NCBI RefSeq assembly: GCF_003865135.1
Contig: NZ_BHZC01000001.1
Span: 868,001 to 932,000, forward strand
Origin: Streptomyces chrestomyceticus JCM 4735
GTDB taxonomy: Bacteria > Actinomycetota > Actinomycetes > Streptomycetales > Streptomycetaceae
Direction: 5' to 3'
DNA: 64,000 bases
In this document: in pieces, positions 56,765 through 64,000 of the stretch
Numbering within the stretch: the first letter of the stretch is position 1
Layout: each line of letters starts with the position of its first letter
Position numbers and translations under genes: made by a program
Notes under the pieces: generated by a model
Told to the model about the DNA's origin: nothing
Database searches by the model: none
What the model saw: only the letters and a program-made list of their open reading frames with translations

Positions 56765-57963
56765 ATGACCACCTCGACCGACACCCCAGGCACCCCCGGC
56801 ACCCCGGCACCGCGCCCATCCGGCACCGCGACGGACGCCGGGTCCGCCCCACCGGCGGCCGGACCCGTGTCCTGCCGGTGGAGAGCCCCGCCCAACTGTG
56901 CGAACGGCTGCCGCTCACCTACCACGCGGCGCACACCGTCATGACGGCCCGGCACGACACCGTGCGGGTCCTGGACGGCCGGGACGACCGGCTGCTCGTC
57001 ATCGCCGGGCCGTGCTCCGTGCACGACCGGGCGGCCGCCCTCGACTACGCGTCCCGGCTGCGGGAGGCGGCGGCCGCCCTGGCCGACGACCTGCTCGTCG
57101 TGATGCGGGTCTACGTCGAGAAGCCGCGCACCTGCCTCGGCTGGCCCGGCCTAGTCGGCGACCCCGGCCTGGACGGCGGCGCCGACCTCGGCCGCGGCCT
57201 GGCCGAGGCCCGGTCCCTGATGCTCGACATCGCCGAGACCGGGCTGCCGGTGGGCTGCGAATGGGTCAACCCGGCCACCCCGGCGTATCTGTCCGACGTC
57301 GTCGCCTGGGGCTCCGTCGGGGCCCGTACGGCGTCGAGCCAGGTGCACCGGGACCTGGCCAGCGGCCTGCCGATGCCGGTCGGCGTCAAGAACGGCACGG
57401 ACGGCTCGGTGCAGGTCGCGGTCGACGCCGTACGGGCCGCGGCCGCACCGCACACCTTCCTCGGCGCGTCCGGCGCCGGGCCGGTGGCGGTGCTGCGCAC
57501 CAGCGGCAACCCGGACTGCCACGTCGTCCTGCGCGGCGGCGCGGACGGTCCCAACTACGGTGCGGCGCACGTCCGCCGGGCGGCGGAACTGCTCGCCGGT
57601 GCCGGGCTGCCGGTCCGCGTCGTCGTGGACGCCAGCCACGGCAACAGCGGCAAGCAGCACGAGCGGCAGCGGGTGGTCGCCGACGACCTCGCGATGCGGA
57701 TCGCCGACGGTGACACCACCGTGCGCGGCCTGCTCCTGGAGAGCTTCCTCGTACCCGGCCGCCAGGACGCCGGAGCCGGCCGTCGGCTGGTCTTCGGACA
57801 GAGCGTCACCGACGCGTGCCTCGGCTGGAGCGGCACCGCCCAACTGCTGCGGGAACTGGCCGGCGCGGCGCGCGCCCGCCGCGCCTCCTGCCCCCGCCCC
57901 CGCCGGGCGGCGGACCCCGGTTCCGCCGTCCTCGGCACCACCCCCTTCCTGGAGAGGACTTGA
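56765..57963 (+). CDS. Class I (AroG/AroF-type) DAHP synthase, apparent -1 frameshift near N terminus
   Basis: Makes DAHP from phosphoenolpyruvate and erythrose 4-phosphate, the first step of the shikimate pathway. Motifs are LLVIAGPCSVHD, VYVEKPRTCLGWPGL, VNPATPAYLSDVVAWGSVGA, GVKNGTDGS and VVDASHGNSGKQ. These are class I, whereas Streptomyces primary metabolism normally uses class II, so this is probably a pathway-dedicated copy. The only good start is ATG at 56765 after GAAGGAG. From there the frame reads MTTSTDTPGTPGT and then must shift by one base between about 56800 and 56875 to enter RTRVLPVESPAQLCERLPL. Without the shift a GTG at 56878 with no ribosome site would be needed. Confidence 0.85.
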
Positions 57964-57965
57964 CC

Positions 57966-59426
57966 GTGTTCACCCCGCTCCGCTACCCCAGTACCGACCG
58001 CCGTCCGCCGGACGGCGCCGCCGGCGGCCGGTCCCCCGGCCGGCCGGCCCCGCGCCCCTTCGACCTCGGTGACGTCGCCCGTTTCAGCAGCCCGCTGACC
58101 CGGATGCTGCTCGCCAGCGACGGGCTGACCACCACCCTGCTGGAGTCCGCGCTCGCCACTCCCCTGCGGCTGCGCGTCCTGCACCAGGGCACCGCGCCCG
58201 CCGCCGCGCAGGACGCGCTGGCCCGCCGCTGCCTGAGCCTCGGCCGCGACGAACAGGTCCTGGTACGCCGCTCCGCGCTGGCCGACGCCGCGCTGACGCC
58301 CGTCTCGCTCAACACCGTCGTCGGGCTGGTGCCCGACGACCCCGCCCTGGCCGCGTGCCTGACCAGCGGCCGTACGCCGATCGGTTACGGCCTGCGGGCC
58401 GCCGGCGCGATGCGCACCCGGCGGCTGGTGGAGGTCGGCGTGGCCGGGTGGGAACAGGACGGCCGGGTCCGGCCCGCCGTGTTCAAGGCGTACGTGGTCC
58501 TCGACGGCGACCGGCCCTGGCTGTTCATCCGCGAACTGTTCAACCCGCGGCTGGTGCCCGCCGCGACGGAGCATGCCGGGCCCGGTGTCCCGGCGCCGGG
58601 CAGCGGTCCGGCGCCGGTCCGGCCGCACCCGGTCGTCGTCCCGTCACCGCCCGCGCGCCAACGGCTGGCGGGCCGCCCCCGGCCGCTCACCGAGGAGATC
58701 GGGCGCGCCGGAGCCCCCGTGCCGGACCCGCATCCGGCGCTGGCCCCGACGGCGGACGGCGAGGCGTTCCTGCTGCACCTCGGGCGCCATGCGACCGGAG
58801 CGCTGACGACGGCGGCCTCCGGGCTGGCCCACTACGTGGCCGGTGTGCCCGTCACCGTCGTCACCGGCGGGCACCCGCCTCCGGGCGTGCTGCCGCGCGA
58901 GGCGCGGTGGGTCGCCGAGGAGTATCGCGCGGCTGCCCGTTCCCATCCCTGGCTCAGCGACTTCCCGCAACTGATGTCGTTCCTGGACGCCTGCCCGCCG
59001 GCCATCGCCGGGCAGGTCCGGTGGACGGCCGACGGCGACCGGGTGCCGCCGCCCGGCGCCGTGGCCGGCCTGCGCCCCCGGCCGGGCTGTCATCCCCGTG
59101 CGGTCGCCGCGCGGTGTGCGGCGCTCAATCCGGGCCGGGTGCCCGGGCGGCTGCTGCTGGCGGTCCGGCTCGCGCCGGACCGGATCGTGGCCGAACTGCC
59201 CGCGCTGATCGAGGCCGTGGCCTCCACCGGCACCCCGGTGACGTGGGTCTGCGCGCCCCGGCCCGGCGGAGACACGGCGGCGGCCGAGGTCGACACGTTC
59301 TTCGACACCCACTACTCGGTGGGCAGCCGGCCCGGCGGTCTGCTGCTCGACGAGAACGGCCGGACGCCGGCCGAGGTGCTGCGGACGGTGCACGCCGCCG
59401 CTGCCGCCTGGCAGCCGGTTCCCTGA
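57966..59426 (+). CDS. Fusion of a chorismate-lyase-like domain with a degenerate class II DAHP synthase-like domain
   Basis: A 486-residue protein. Residues about 35-205 resemble the chorismate pyruvate-lyase family (PF01947): SPLTRMLLASDGLTTTLLES, TPIGYGLRAAGAMRTRRLVE and PWLFIRELFNP, predicted to release pyruvate from chorismate to give 4-hydroxybenzoate. Residues about 230-480 align by pattern with class II DAHP synthases (EAFLLHLGRHA near 266; CAALNPGRVPGRLLL; VTWVCAPRPGGDT near 429; FFDTHYSVGSRPGGL). The catalytic signatures are lost: GGDCAE is LGRHAT, and DPMHGNT is APRPGGDT. So it looks like a pseudo-enzyme domain. GTG at 57966 follows GGAGAGGA, 2 bp after the DAHP synthase stop. The family calls are by eye. 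Confidence 0.7.
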   Translation: MFTPLRYPSTDRRPPDGAAGGRSPGRPAPRPFDLGDVARFSSPLTRMLLASDGLTTTLLESALATPLRLRVLHQGTAPAAAQDALARRCLSLGRDEQVLVRRSALADAALTPVSLNTVVGLVPDDPALAACLTSGRTPIGYGLRAAGAMRTRRLVEVGVAGWEQDGRVRPAVFKAYVVLDGDRPWLFIRELFNPRLVPAATEHAGPGVPAPGSGPAPVRPHPVVVPSPPARQRLAGRPRPLTEEIGRAGAPVPDPHPALAPTADGEAFLLHLGRHATGALTTAASGLAHYVAGVPVTVVTGGHPPPGVLPREARWVAEEYRAAARSHPWLSDFPQLMSFLDACPPAIAGQVRWTADGDRVPPPGAVAGLRPRPGCHPRAVAARCAALNPGRVPGRLLLAVRLAPDRIVAELPALIEAVASTGTPVTWVCAPRPGGDTAAAEVDTFFDTHYSVGSRPGGLLLDENGRTPAEVLRTVHAAAAAWQPVP

Positions 59427-59475
59427 CCGGACCGGCCCGTCCCCCCACCCCCTCTGCAAGGAAAGCGAGCCTCTC

Positions 59476-60831
59476 ATGTCCAGCCGACGCCACACCGACA
59501 TCGCCCTCATCGACGAACAGGGCCCCCTCCCCCGCCGCACGCTGCGCGCCGCGGTCACCGACCGGGCCGCCGAACTGGCCGCGCTGGGGCTGCGCCCCGG
59601 CGACCGGGCGGTGCTCTGTCGCCCCAACGGCCGCCGGTGGATCACGGACTACCTCGCGCTGGCCGAACTGGGCGCCGTGGGCGTACCGCTGAACGCCGCT
59701 TCGGCACCGGACGAGCTCCGCCACGCGGCCACCGACAGCGGCGCCACGCTCGTCCTGACCGCCGAAGGGCCCGGCCCACCGCCACCACCGCCGCCCGACT
59801 CCGAAGACACCACCGACACCACCGACCTCACCGACCTCACCGACATCGCGACCATCGCCTACACCTCCGGCACCACCGGACGCCCCAAAGGAGCGCTCCA
59901 GACCCGGCACGCGGTGCGGCTCGGCGGGGAGAACATCACCCGGCGGCTCGCGCTGGACCCCGGCGACACGGTGCTCAGTCCGCTGCCGCTCGCCCACACG
60001 TACGGCACCAACGTCCTGAACGCCGCGCTGTCCGCCGGGGCCGCCCTCGTCCTCCTCACCCGCTTCACCGAGGAGGCGGTGGCCGAGGCACTGCGCCGCC
60101 ACCGCCCCACCGTGCTGGCCGGCGTGCCGACGATGTACCGGCGGCTGCTGGCCCGTCCGGGGCTGCCGCTGGAGTCGCTGCGCTGTTCGCTCTCCGCGGG
60201 CCAGCCCGCCGGCGAACCGCTCGCCCGCGCCTGGCAGGAACGGTCCGGTGCCGTCTTCGCCGAGGGCTGGGGCATGACCGAACTGGCCGGCCTGGCCTCG
60301 CTCACCCCCGCCGACGACCCCGGCCACCCGGGCACCGCGGGCCCGCCCGTGCCGGGCGCCGGGGTCCGTACCGGCGAGGACGGCGAGCTGCTGGTACGCG
60401 GGCCGTTCGTCACCCCGGGCTACCTCGGCTCCCCCGAGGCCACGGCGCGGGTCCTGACGCCCGGCGGCGAACTGCGCACCGGGGACGTCGGACGGGTGAC
60501 GGACGACGGCGGCGTGACCGTCCTGGACCGCCTCAAGGACGTGATTCTGTGCGGCGGTTACACGGTCTACCCGGCCGAGGTCGAACGGGTGATCTCCAGC
60601 CATCCCTCGGTGGCCGCGGTCGCCGTCACCGCCCTGCCGGACGCGGTACGCGGCGAGGCCCCGCAGGCCTGGATCGCGACCGCCGGGGGCGGGGCCGCCG
60701 ACGAGGCCGCGATCCTCGCCCACTGCCGGGCCCACCTGGCCCCGTACAAGATCCCCCGCCGTACGACGTTCCTGCCCGAACTCCCCACCACCGCGGGCGG
60801 CAAGGTCGCGCGCGGCCGGCTGCCCCGTTAG
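59476..60831 (+). CDS. Class I AMP-forming acyl/aryl ligase
   Basis: A 451-residue adenylate-forming enzyme. The ATP loop is YTSGTTGRPKGA (about 129-140), followed by GWGMTELAG and the hinge GDVGRVTDDGGVTVLDRLKD. The terminal catalytic Lys is in TAGGKVARGRL. It activates a carboxylate as AMP ester and then transfers it to CoA or a carrier protein. Next to a chorismate-lyase-like gene its substrate is probably 4-hydroxybenzoate or a hydroxylated form, as with the M. tuberculosis lyase/FadD22 pair. An unusual linker of seven prolines and a Thr/Asp-rich repeat (about 98-125) precedes the ATP loop. ATG at 59476 follows AAGGAAAG. Confidence 0.88.
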   Translation: MSSRRHTDIALIDEQGPLPRRTLRAAVTDRAAELAALGLRPGDRAVLCRPNGRRWITDYLALAELGAVGVPLNAASAPDELRHAATDSGATLVLTAEGPGPPPPPPPDSEDTTDTTDLTDLTDIATIAYTSGTTGRPKGALQTRHAVRLGGENITRRLALDPGDTVLSPLPLAHTYGTNVLNAALSAGAALVLLTRFTEEAVAEALRRHRPTVLAGVPTMYRRLLARPGLPLESLRCSLSAGQPAGEPLARAWQERSGAVFAEGWGMTELAGLASLTPADDPGHPGTAGPPVPGAGVRTGEDGELLVRGPFVTPGYLGSPEATARVLTPGGELRTGDVGRVTDDGGVTVLDRLKDVILCGGYTVYPAEVERVISSHPSVAAVAVTALPDAVRGEAPQAWIATAGGGAADEAAILAHCRAHLAPYKIPRRTTFLPELPTTAGGKVARGRLPR

Positions 60832-60840
60832 GAGGCCGTC

Positions 60841-62013
60841 ATGGACACCACTGCGACACCGCACGTCCTCGTCGTGGGGGCGGGCCCGGTCGGGCTGGCC
60901 ACGGCCCTGCTGCTGCGGGCGCGCGGCTCGGCCGTCACCGTCCTGGAGGCGGCGGCGGAGGACGCGCCGCGGCCCGGCAGCCGGGCGATCTTCCTGCACC
61001 GGCAGTCGCTGGCCACGCTCGCCGCCGCCGATCCGGCGCTCGGCGCCGCGCTGGTCGGCAACGGGCTGGTGTGGGGCGCGAGATGTACGACGTTCGAGGG
61101 CCGCGAGGTCCATCGCCGTACGTACACCCCGCCCCCGGCGGAGCGCGCGCCGTTCTCCAGCCTTCCGCAGCCGGTCATGGAGGAACTGCTGCGCGCGGCC
61201 TGCCGCCGCGCCGGTGCGGAGATCCGCTGGGAGAGCCCGGTCACCCAGCTCGCCTCCTCGCCCGACGGCGTGGTGATGCGCACGCCGGACTGCGAGCACC
61301 GTGCCCCGTACGCGGTCGGCTGCGACGGGGCCAGGTCGGCCGTGCGCCGGGCCGTCGGCGTACGGCTGCGCGGTCCCCGCTCCCCGCACGCGTTCCTGGT
61401 GGTCGACGTGGCCGACGACCCCGCGCGTCCGATGCCGCACGAGCGGGCGTTCCACTACCGCGATCCGCGGATGGCCGGGCGCCATGTGCTGACCGTGCCG
61501 TTCCGCGGCGGGCTGCGCGTGGACGTCCAGTGCCGTCCGGACGACGATCCGGAGGCGCTGTCCGGGGCCGCGGCGGACTGGCTGCCCGGTCTGCTGCCGG
61601 ACGGGCACGCCTGCGCGGTCACCTGGTCCTCGCACTACCGCTTCCAGCAGGCGGTCGCCGACGATCTCACCGACATGTACGGCCGGGTGCTGCTCGCCGG
61701 GGAGGCGGGGCACCTCTTCGCGCCCTTCGGGGCCCGGGGGCTGAACTCGGGCATCGCCGACGCGGCCACGGCCGCCGACGCGATCGCCGCCGGCGACGTG
61801 GCCGGCTTCGCGGCCGTCCGCCACCGGGCCGCCCTGCTCAACCGCCGGGCGTCCGGGCGCGCCCTGAGCCACCTCACCGCGCCCGCCTCCTGGCAGCGCG
61901 CCGCACAGCGGCTGGCGGCCGCCGCGGCGCCCCGGTCCCGCCGCGCCGGGCGCTGGCTGGACTCCGCCCCGTACGGCCCGCGCGACGCCGGTATCCCCGG
62001 GAGCCGCTACTGA
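60841..62013 (+). CDS. FAD-dependent aromatic monooxygenase
   Basis: A 390-residue flavoprotein hydroxylase of the p-hydroxybenzoate hydroxylase/PF01494 type. The FAD motif is VVGAGPVGLA (residues 11-20), the DG-like motif is YAVGCDGARSAVRR (about 155-168), and the second FAD motif is GEAGHLFAPFGARGLNSG (Glu for the usual Asp). It probably hydroxylates the aromatic ring of a 4-hydroxybenzoate-type substrate. ATG at 60841 has a consensus AGGAGG that overlaps the ligase stop, so the two are tightly coupled. Last gene of the operon. Confidence 0.9.
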   Translation: MDTTATPHVLVVGAGPVGLATALLLRARGSAVTVLEAAAEDAPRPGSRAIFLHRQSLATLAAADPALGAALVGNGLVWGARCTTFEGREVHRRTYTPPPAERAPFSSLPQPVMEELLRAACRRAGAEIRWESPVTQLASSPDGVVMRTPDCEHRAPYAVGCDGARSAVRRAVGVRLRGPRSPHAFLVVDVADDPARPMPHERAFHYRDPRMAGRHVLTVPFRGGLRVDVQCRPDDDPEALSGAAADWLPGLLPDGHACAVTWSSHYRFQQAVADDLTDMYGRVLLAGEAGHLFAPFGARGLNSGIADAATAADAIAAGDVAGFAAVRHRAALLNRRASGRALSHLTAPASWQRAAQRLAAAAAPRSRRAGRWLDSAPYGPRDAGIPGSRY

Positions 62014-62179
62014 GGGACGGCGTCGCGCGTTCCTCTCCCGTGCGGCGCGGGACGGCTGCTTCCGTCATGCCTCACCGGCCTCATCCGGCTCAGCGGTCAC
62101 CGCTGCTCCCGAACCACCTTGCGCACGCCCCGGATTGCTGCATCCTGGTCACTCACGACGGTGGCCACGAGGGGGCGCG
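62014..62179. promoter_or_regulatory. 166-bp gap before the P-loop ATPase gene
   Basis: Contains TTGCGC (about 62120) and CATCCT (about 62143) in a promoter-like spacing, and no coding sequence. No palindrome of note. I infer the promoter of the ATPase gene. Confidence 0.4.
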
Positions 62180-64000
62180 GTGCAGTCCCGACGTGATCTG
62201 ATGATCCGGGAGTTCGTCGGTCGGCGGCTCGTCCGCGCGCACGGCGAACACACCCGGCACCCGGCCCTGCTGCTGCTCGGGCCGCGCGGCAGCGGCAAGA
62301 CCACGCTCGCGGGACGGCTGGAGAACTGGGGCCGCCGGGCGCCGATGGCCGCCCTGGACCTCTCGGCGCTCGACGACGGGGTGCACCACCCCGTCGACGT
62401 GCTGGCCCGTATCGCCTTCCAGCTCAACGCCCGCCGGCCGGACTTCCCGCCGCTGGCCCTGCCGTCCTTCGCCGTCCTGCTGATGGCGCTGTCCGCCGAG
62501 GCCGACCCGGAGAGCCGGGACGCCGCGCTCGGCCAGATGCGCGAGGCGCTGCGGGCGGGCCGCGCGGAGGACCACTCGCTGGCGGTGTTACGGGACCTGG
62601 TGACGTCGGTCGGTGTGCCGATGGGGCTGCCCGGCTGGTCGGCGGCGGTCGTGCCGCTGATACAGGGGTGGCAGCGGGCCCGGGTGTGGTGGGGCGTGCA
62701 CCGGCGGTTCGGCCGGGTACCGCGCGGCGGCTCCCGGCCCCAGGTCCCGGCGGACGCCCTCGTCGAGCTGAACCAGCACTTCCGGCACGGCACGGCGGCC
62801 CAGCGGGAACGCGCCGAGTCGGTGCTGCTCCAGGCGTTCCTCGCCGATCTCCAGGGCGCGTACACCCGGCACGGCGGCGACCGCGCCCGCACGCTGCGCT
62901 GCCTGGTGCTGCTGGACAACGCCGACAGCGAGCTGGGCGACGCGTTCCTCCAGGCCCTGGTCGAGGCGCGGGCCGCCGCAGGGCCGGAGCACTGTGACCC
63001 GCTGGTGGTCGTGGCGAGCGCGCGCCGCGCGCCGGAGGTGCTGCGGCAGTTGGAGCGGGGGCCCCGGCCGCTCGGCAGCTACCTGTCGTGCTGGCAGCCG
63101 CCGGAGCAGGAGGACGGGCCGGAGTCGTTCGTGCCGCGGACCGTCGCCCGGCCCGGCGGCGGCGCCCGGCTGGAGGTGGCGCAGTTGCGTCCGCTCGACC
63201 GGGCCGAGGTGCAGGAGCAGGCCGGTCCGTACGTGAAGCGGATGCCGCAGGCGGCGCTGGCGGGCATCACGCATCCGGTGGCCTGGCTGGGCCGTACGGT
63301 CCACGAGCTGACGCGCGGCCACCCGGCCGCGACCGGTGCGGTGCTGGCCGCGCTGGAGGACTTCGCGCCGGACGTGCCCTGCGGGCAGCGGCTGCGCCGG
63401 GTGCTGGCGCCCGAAGGACCGCATTCCGTCGCGGACGAGCTGCTGGAACTGCTCCTCCAGGACCTGCCGCGGGAGCTGGCCGACGGCGCGCTGCCCCGTG
63501 CGGCCGCCGCCGTCACCCTCGGACAGGCCGCGAGCGCCGCCGAGCTGTGGCGGCAGGCCGACGCCCCGCCGCGGCTCCTGCGCGGGCTGGCCCACGACGA
63601 CCAGCACGCCGAACGGATCATCTTCGACGGGCAGCCGCACAGCGCGCTCCCGGCCATGGTCCGCACCCTGCTGCTGGGCCGGCTGTCGCTGGCCACGGCG
63701 CCCGCCGGCGCCCGGGTGCCGTGGGTCCGTACGCACGAGATCCTGCGGGACGCGGCCGAGTCGGGGCGTGCCGGGGCCTACCACCGGCTGGCGGCCGGTG
63801 ACGTCCAGGGCGCCGCGGCCTATCTGTACGAGCGCTTCCTCGACGTGTGCGGGGGCGGGGGTTCGGCGCAGGCGTGGTGCGCGGAGCTGTCCTTCATCCA
63901 GCGCGCGCCGCGCCGCTGGGAGGCGGACACGCTGGAACGCACACCTGGCGCGGAGTTCCAGCACCGGCTCGCGCGGGCGCAGAGTCCGCCCGACCAGTTG
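62180..64000 (+). CDS. P-loop ATPase, 3' end outside window
   Basis: At least 607 residues, open to the right edge. Walker A is LLLGPRGSGKTTLAGRL (about residues 33-49) and a Walker B-like LRCLVLLDNADSE lies near 235-247, as in AAA/STAND-type signalling ATPases. A hydrophobic patch (GLPGWSAAVVPLI, about 155-167) may be a membrane contact. No known effector domain is visible in the part present. GTG at 62180 follows GAGGGGG. It lies 166 bp after the aromatic operon in the same direction, but with its own promoter-like gap, so it is probably a separate unit. Confidence 0.75.
   Translation, partial: MQSRRDLMIREFVGRRLVRAHGEHTRHPALLLLGPRGSGKTTLAGRLENWGRRAPMAALDLSALDDGVHHPVDVLARIAFQLNARRPDFPPLALPSFAVLLMALSAEADPESRDAALGQMREALRAGRAEDHSLAVLRDLVTSVGVPMGLPGWSAAVVPLIQGWQRARVWWGVHRRFGRVPRGGSRPQVPADALVELNQHFRHGTAAQRERAESVLLQAFLADLQGAYTRHGGDRARTLRCLVLLDNADSELGDAFLQALVEARAAAGPEHCDPLVVVASARRAPEVLRQLERGPRPLGSYLSCWQPPEQEDGPESFVPRTVARPGGGARLEVAQLRPLDRAEVQEQAGPYVKRMPQAALAGITHPVAWLGRTVHELTRGHPAATGAVLAALEDFAPDVPCGQRLRRVLAPEGPHSVADELLELLLQDLPRELADGALPRAAAAVTLGQAASAAELWRQADAPPRLLRGLAHDDQHAERIIFDGQPHSALPAMVRTLLLGRLSLATAPAGARVPWVRTHEILRDAAESGRAGAYHRLAAGDVQGAAAYLYERFLDVCGGGGSAQAWCAELSFIQRAPRRWEADTLERTPGAEFQHRLARAQSPPDQL

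Noticed and set aside
20000..62013. NRPS and aromatic operon as one cluster, the operon supplying the aryl starter
   Set aside because: They are over 30 kb apart with unrelated and decayed genes between, and no aryl carrier protein was found. The idea is possible but unsupported.
1..64000. tRNA, rRNA, CRISPR, insertion sequence, integrase or attachment site
   Set aside because: None was recognised. The repeats present are the 33-bp palindrome, the 22-bp array and the internal lectin repeats.

Overview
The window is high-GC actinomycete DNA and most likely comes from Streptomyces. The signs are extreme third-position GC bias, GTG starts, several apparently leaderless starts, many families typical of Streptomyces (DUF6233, DUF6479, B-lectin proteins, LAL regulators, actinobacterial CtaF) and a Streptomyces-type GC-rich palindromic repeat. 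No tRNA, rRNA, CRISPR array, insertion sequence or phage gene was recognised.

Layout. (1) Positions 1-21300, minus strand: one very large non-ribosomal peptide synthetase gene that runs off the left edge. Six modules are visible. My reading of the adenylation pockets is Thr, Asp, an unassigned residue, Ser, N-methyl-Asn and N-methyl-Phe. A starter-type condensation domain suggests an acyl or aryl cap. Upstream lies a 22-bp tandem repeat array. (2) 22.0-28.4 kb: a 2TM-domain protein, three regulators (TetR, XRE/MmyB-type, TetR), an MFS exporter, an MDR oxidoreductase and a PhyH-like oxygenase, with clear inverted-repeat operators in several divergent gaps. (3) 28.4-33.6 kb: a decayed island holding wrecks of a RiPP radical-SAM maturase with a DUF5825-like partner and of a small secreted protein. 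It also has an intact secreted B-lectin protein with a dead trypsin-like domain and a translationally coupled pair of tiny membrane proteins. (4) 33.6-42.0 kb: TetR, an FprA-like reductase, an ArsR repressor, a rhomboid-like protein, an SMI1/KNR4 protein, a DUF6233 protein, a P450/SDR pair and two small proteins. (5) 42.2-46.4 kb: a partial alternative respiratory set (ctaD, ctaF, qcrB, DUF6479). (6) 46.5-51.4 kb: a PhnB-like protein, a CBS protein, and a GMC oxidoreductase facing an alpha/beta hydrolase. (7) 51.5-62.0 kb, plus strand: a LAL regulator followed by a compact aromatic-acid operon: phenoxazinone-synthase-like multicopper oxidase, class I DAHP synthase, a chorismate-lyase-like domain fused to a degenerate class II DAHP synthase domain, an AMP ligase and a flavin monooxygenase. 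(8) From 62.2 kb to the right edge: a P-loop ATPase.

The most novel candidate is the aromatic operon. It couples extra DAHP supply, chorismate cleavage (predicted product 4-hydroxybenzoate), activation, hydroxylation and oxidative coupling, and carries an unusual fusion with what looks like a pseudo-enzyme domain. The six-module NRPS is the other large biosynthetic system.

A caution applies to the whole window. Four otherwise healthy genes each need one extra base to stay in frame. Three of these sites map to a short G/C run (15465-15469, 10055-10060, 28195-28197); the fourth lies between 56800 and 56875. All four have the same sign (one base missing), so I read them mainly as sequence or assembly errors. 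The lesions in the 28.4-32.4 kb island include stop codons and insertions and look like genuine decay.
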